Of a stretch of 64,000 nt of DNA, positions 37,031 to 64,000 are shown one piece after another (positions within the stretch are counted from its first letter, which is position 1; each line of letters begins with the position of its first letter). Origin of the DNA: Casuarius casuarius. Lineage: Eukaryota; Chordata; Aves; Casuariiformes; Casuariidae. Where the stretch lies: the NCBI GenBank assembly GCA_003342895.1, contig PTFA01000005.1, positions 592,654 through 656,653 on the forward strand, written 5' to 3'. The notes beneath the pieces are model-generated. The model was given only the letters and a program-made list of their open reading frames with translations. It searched no databases and was not told the DNA's origin. The translations under genes were made by a program, and so were the position numbers.

Positions 37031-37612
37031 GAGACCGCTGCCTGGGAGTCTCTGCAGGTTGGCTCAGCAGGGTTCGGCAGCGCTGCCACCTGCCCCTCCG
37101 GCGCCCTTGGGCTTCTTCTGCTTCCTCCTCCCCGTCGCGGTACTGGAATCCACAGCAGAAGAAGTCCTCCTCTCCCTCCGAATCAAAGGGCCTTGGCTTT
37201 ATGGAGATGGTGAGGCTCATACAGAATATGTGCAAAATGATTTTTACAAGCAAAGTTGAAAGACACCCGTTTGACGCAGGGTCCTTTTGGCTAGGGCCAT
37301 CCACAGGAAGCTGAGGTTCCCCTTTGCACTTGAGAGGCAGTTGTCGTTCCTTGTGCAGGGACTGAAAAAAAAGAGGGAGCTGGCTCTCCTCCTCTTCCTC
37401 CTCACTCTTCCTTCATGGACACGTGCTGGGGTTATATCCACTCCTGAAAAGCTTTCTTACACCACCCAACTCTGCGACTCGTCCCAACAGAAATGAATGA
37501 AGAACGCTGTTCCGGTTACTCCAGGTCACGAGAACAGTGAGGCACTTCTGAAACAAACCCATTAGGAACATTGAAACAAATAAAAAACCAGCATCGCTTC
37601 CAGCCCTGGCAA

Positions 37613-62736
<25,124 letters not shown>

Positions 62737-64000
62737 CTAGAAATGAAAAAAAGAAAAAAAAAAAGAGAGAAAGAGCACTGTGTCTCCATTGAGCTTGGCA
62801 CACAGGAGCCCCGTATAGCTCCTGGCTTTGGCAATGTTGGCTGAAGCAGCCCCAAAACTTGGAGTCTGTAATTTAGACAGGTGGCCACTAGATGCCTCTA
62901 TAGGCCCACATTTGCTTGCCCTTCCTGCTACCACCCTGGTGCCAGGCAGCACAGCAAGGATCTGACTCTGCTCCCACTCGTGGTGGTGTGGCTCTGCCTC
63001 CTTCAAATCAATCCTGCCCATGACACAGCAGGGAAAGTAATGGCACAGGCAGTACCTACAGCTCTTTACCAACAGTAGAAAACTATTGTAATCAGTATTA
63101 CTCTGTGATTAACGGCAATGACTTGCCTGTGGTTTTCTCTGGATCCAATCTGGTGGAATGAAAAATGCGACAGCTGTCAAGATCCAAGCTGAAGGCTTCT
63201 CCTACAATGTCTGGTACCATCCTAAGTACCTACAGCAGCACCAGCTTTGTTCCCTGTTCTGCATTAGATGCTTGTGATGGTGTCTACAATGCACTAGGTG
63301 TCTGTGATCAGCTGCTGAAAAGGAAATGCAGAGCCCTGATATGCAGTGCTGGCTCGTAAGGAAGAGGCCAGTGCAAACAGCAAAGTGTTGAGTGCTATCA
63401 CTTTCCTCCACCACTAGCAGGAATGAAGGGCACAACAGTGGACCTCACAAGCTTGGGCTTTCCACAAGGAATTTTCTACTCTGTTCCTTTTGAAACACAT
63501 TGCGCTCTGACCAGAGATTTTTCAGACTTTACTTCAGAAGTAATGCATGGACATATTCATCCTGAAAATGTGAGCACTCTCCCTGGTCTGGATTTTGAAC
63601 ACCCTGCTTCATGGTGTATCAAATGCCCACAACATTAAATTTTGGTTTTATTTGAGCTTATTTACACATTTCAAGTTTATGTTAAATTTCAATAGGGTCA
63701 AATCCTACAGGAGGAATTCTGGAAGAATTTTCACTGACCACCATGGGGATTTGACCAAGATCTGCAGAAATCATCTCAAAGAAATCTGAATATTAAGATG
63801 CCCTGAATTTAAACCTTTGAACAATGCCTGCAATCATCATCTTAAGACTCAGAGATTCCTCTGTGTTTTATGAGATCAGACAAATCTGTGTGGTTACCCC
63901 AATGTCCACGGAGACACACCAGCTCGGAGTTTGACTACGTACATTTTGTGACAATCCACTCTGGACTTGAGTCACACGGGACCTCAGAAGAGCTTCTGAC
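62737..64000 (-). other. CACNA1C: CACNA1C intron reaching the window end
   Basis: 1.26 kb upstream of the IVS5 exon. The preceding exon (end of IVS4 and the S4-S5 linker, expected to end near FIKSFQ) was looked for and not found, so it must lie beyond 64000. A purine-rich A/G run directly follows the acceptor region (about 62740-62775). No gene is seen. Confidence 0.6.

Larger units (their letters stand above)
30478..37612 (-). other. CACNA1C: Putative CACNA1C 3' UTR
   Basis: About 7.1 kb between the CACNA1C stop and the best poly(A) candidate. It has no homologous coding sequence. It contains a TTG/CAA microsatellite (33365-33388), a CA/CG repeat (36388-36411), an A/T-rich stretch at 35940-36600 and a GC-richer segment with CCAAT-containing repeats (36950-37025). 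A single N lies at 31854. Open frames up to 186 codons on the plus strand (32842-33402) have no recognisable homology. Confidence 0.45.

Noticed and set aside
36728..37213. 161-codon plus-strand open frame in the GC-richer part of the CACNA1C 3' UTR
   Set aside because: Its Gly/Leu/Ala repeats come from the CCAAT-containing tandem repeat. No homology recognised.

Overview
The window is vertebrate nuclear DNA from a sauropsid, most likely a bird. It carries multi-exon genes with GT-AG introns, CpG-rich promoter sequence, few and mostly degraded repeats, and no Alu-type or L1-type mammalian repeats. Two genes account for almost all recognisable coding sequence. Both lie on the minus strand, head to tail. 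No bacterial, viral or plasmid-like system was seen, and I found no previously undescribed gene system. The non-coding observations in Part 2 are the most unusual material here.

Layout from low to high coordinates. (1) 1-2150: a GC/CpG-rich edge (1 to about 190), then unannotated sequence that may be the 3' end of a convergent plus-strand neighbour. (2) About 2150-28770: IL17RA, the interleukin-17 receptor A chain. I assembled 13 coding exons from homology and splice sites. The joined CDS is 2580 nt, or 859 codons plus stop, with every exon phase compatible. It has a signal peptide, two ectodomain fibronectin-like modules, one membrane span, a SEFIR domain and a long cytoplasmic tail. (3) 28771 to about 30480: the IL17RA promoter, with a striking array of regularly spaced GC boxes, and a short intergenic interval. 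(4) About 30480-37612: the putative 7 kb 3' UTR of CACNA1C. (5) 37613-64000: the 3' part of CACNA1C (the CaV1.2 L-type calcium channel alpha-1C subunit). Its last 15 coding exons run from IVS5 through the repeat IV pore, IVS6, the EF-hand-like region and IQ domain to the distal C-terminus. They total 2334 nt, or 777 codons plus stop. The upstream exons lie beyond the window.

The two proteins are not known to work together. IL17RA is the common subunit for IL-17 family cytokine signalling at the plasma membrane. CaV1.2 is the voltage-gated calcium channel of heart, smooth muscle and neurons. In human they are on different chromosomes, but here they are about 1.7 kb apart (predicted CACNA1C poly(A) signal to IL17RA start codon).

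Assembly caveats: there is a 975-base run of N (27585-28559) in IL17RA intron 1 close to exon 1, and single N bases at 6889, 20093, 31854 and 54569. Exon boundaries are read from conserved protein sequence plus GT-AG sites, without transcript evidence.
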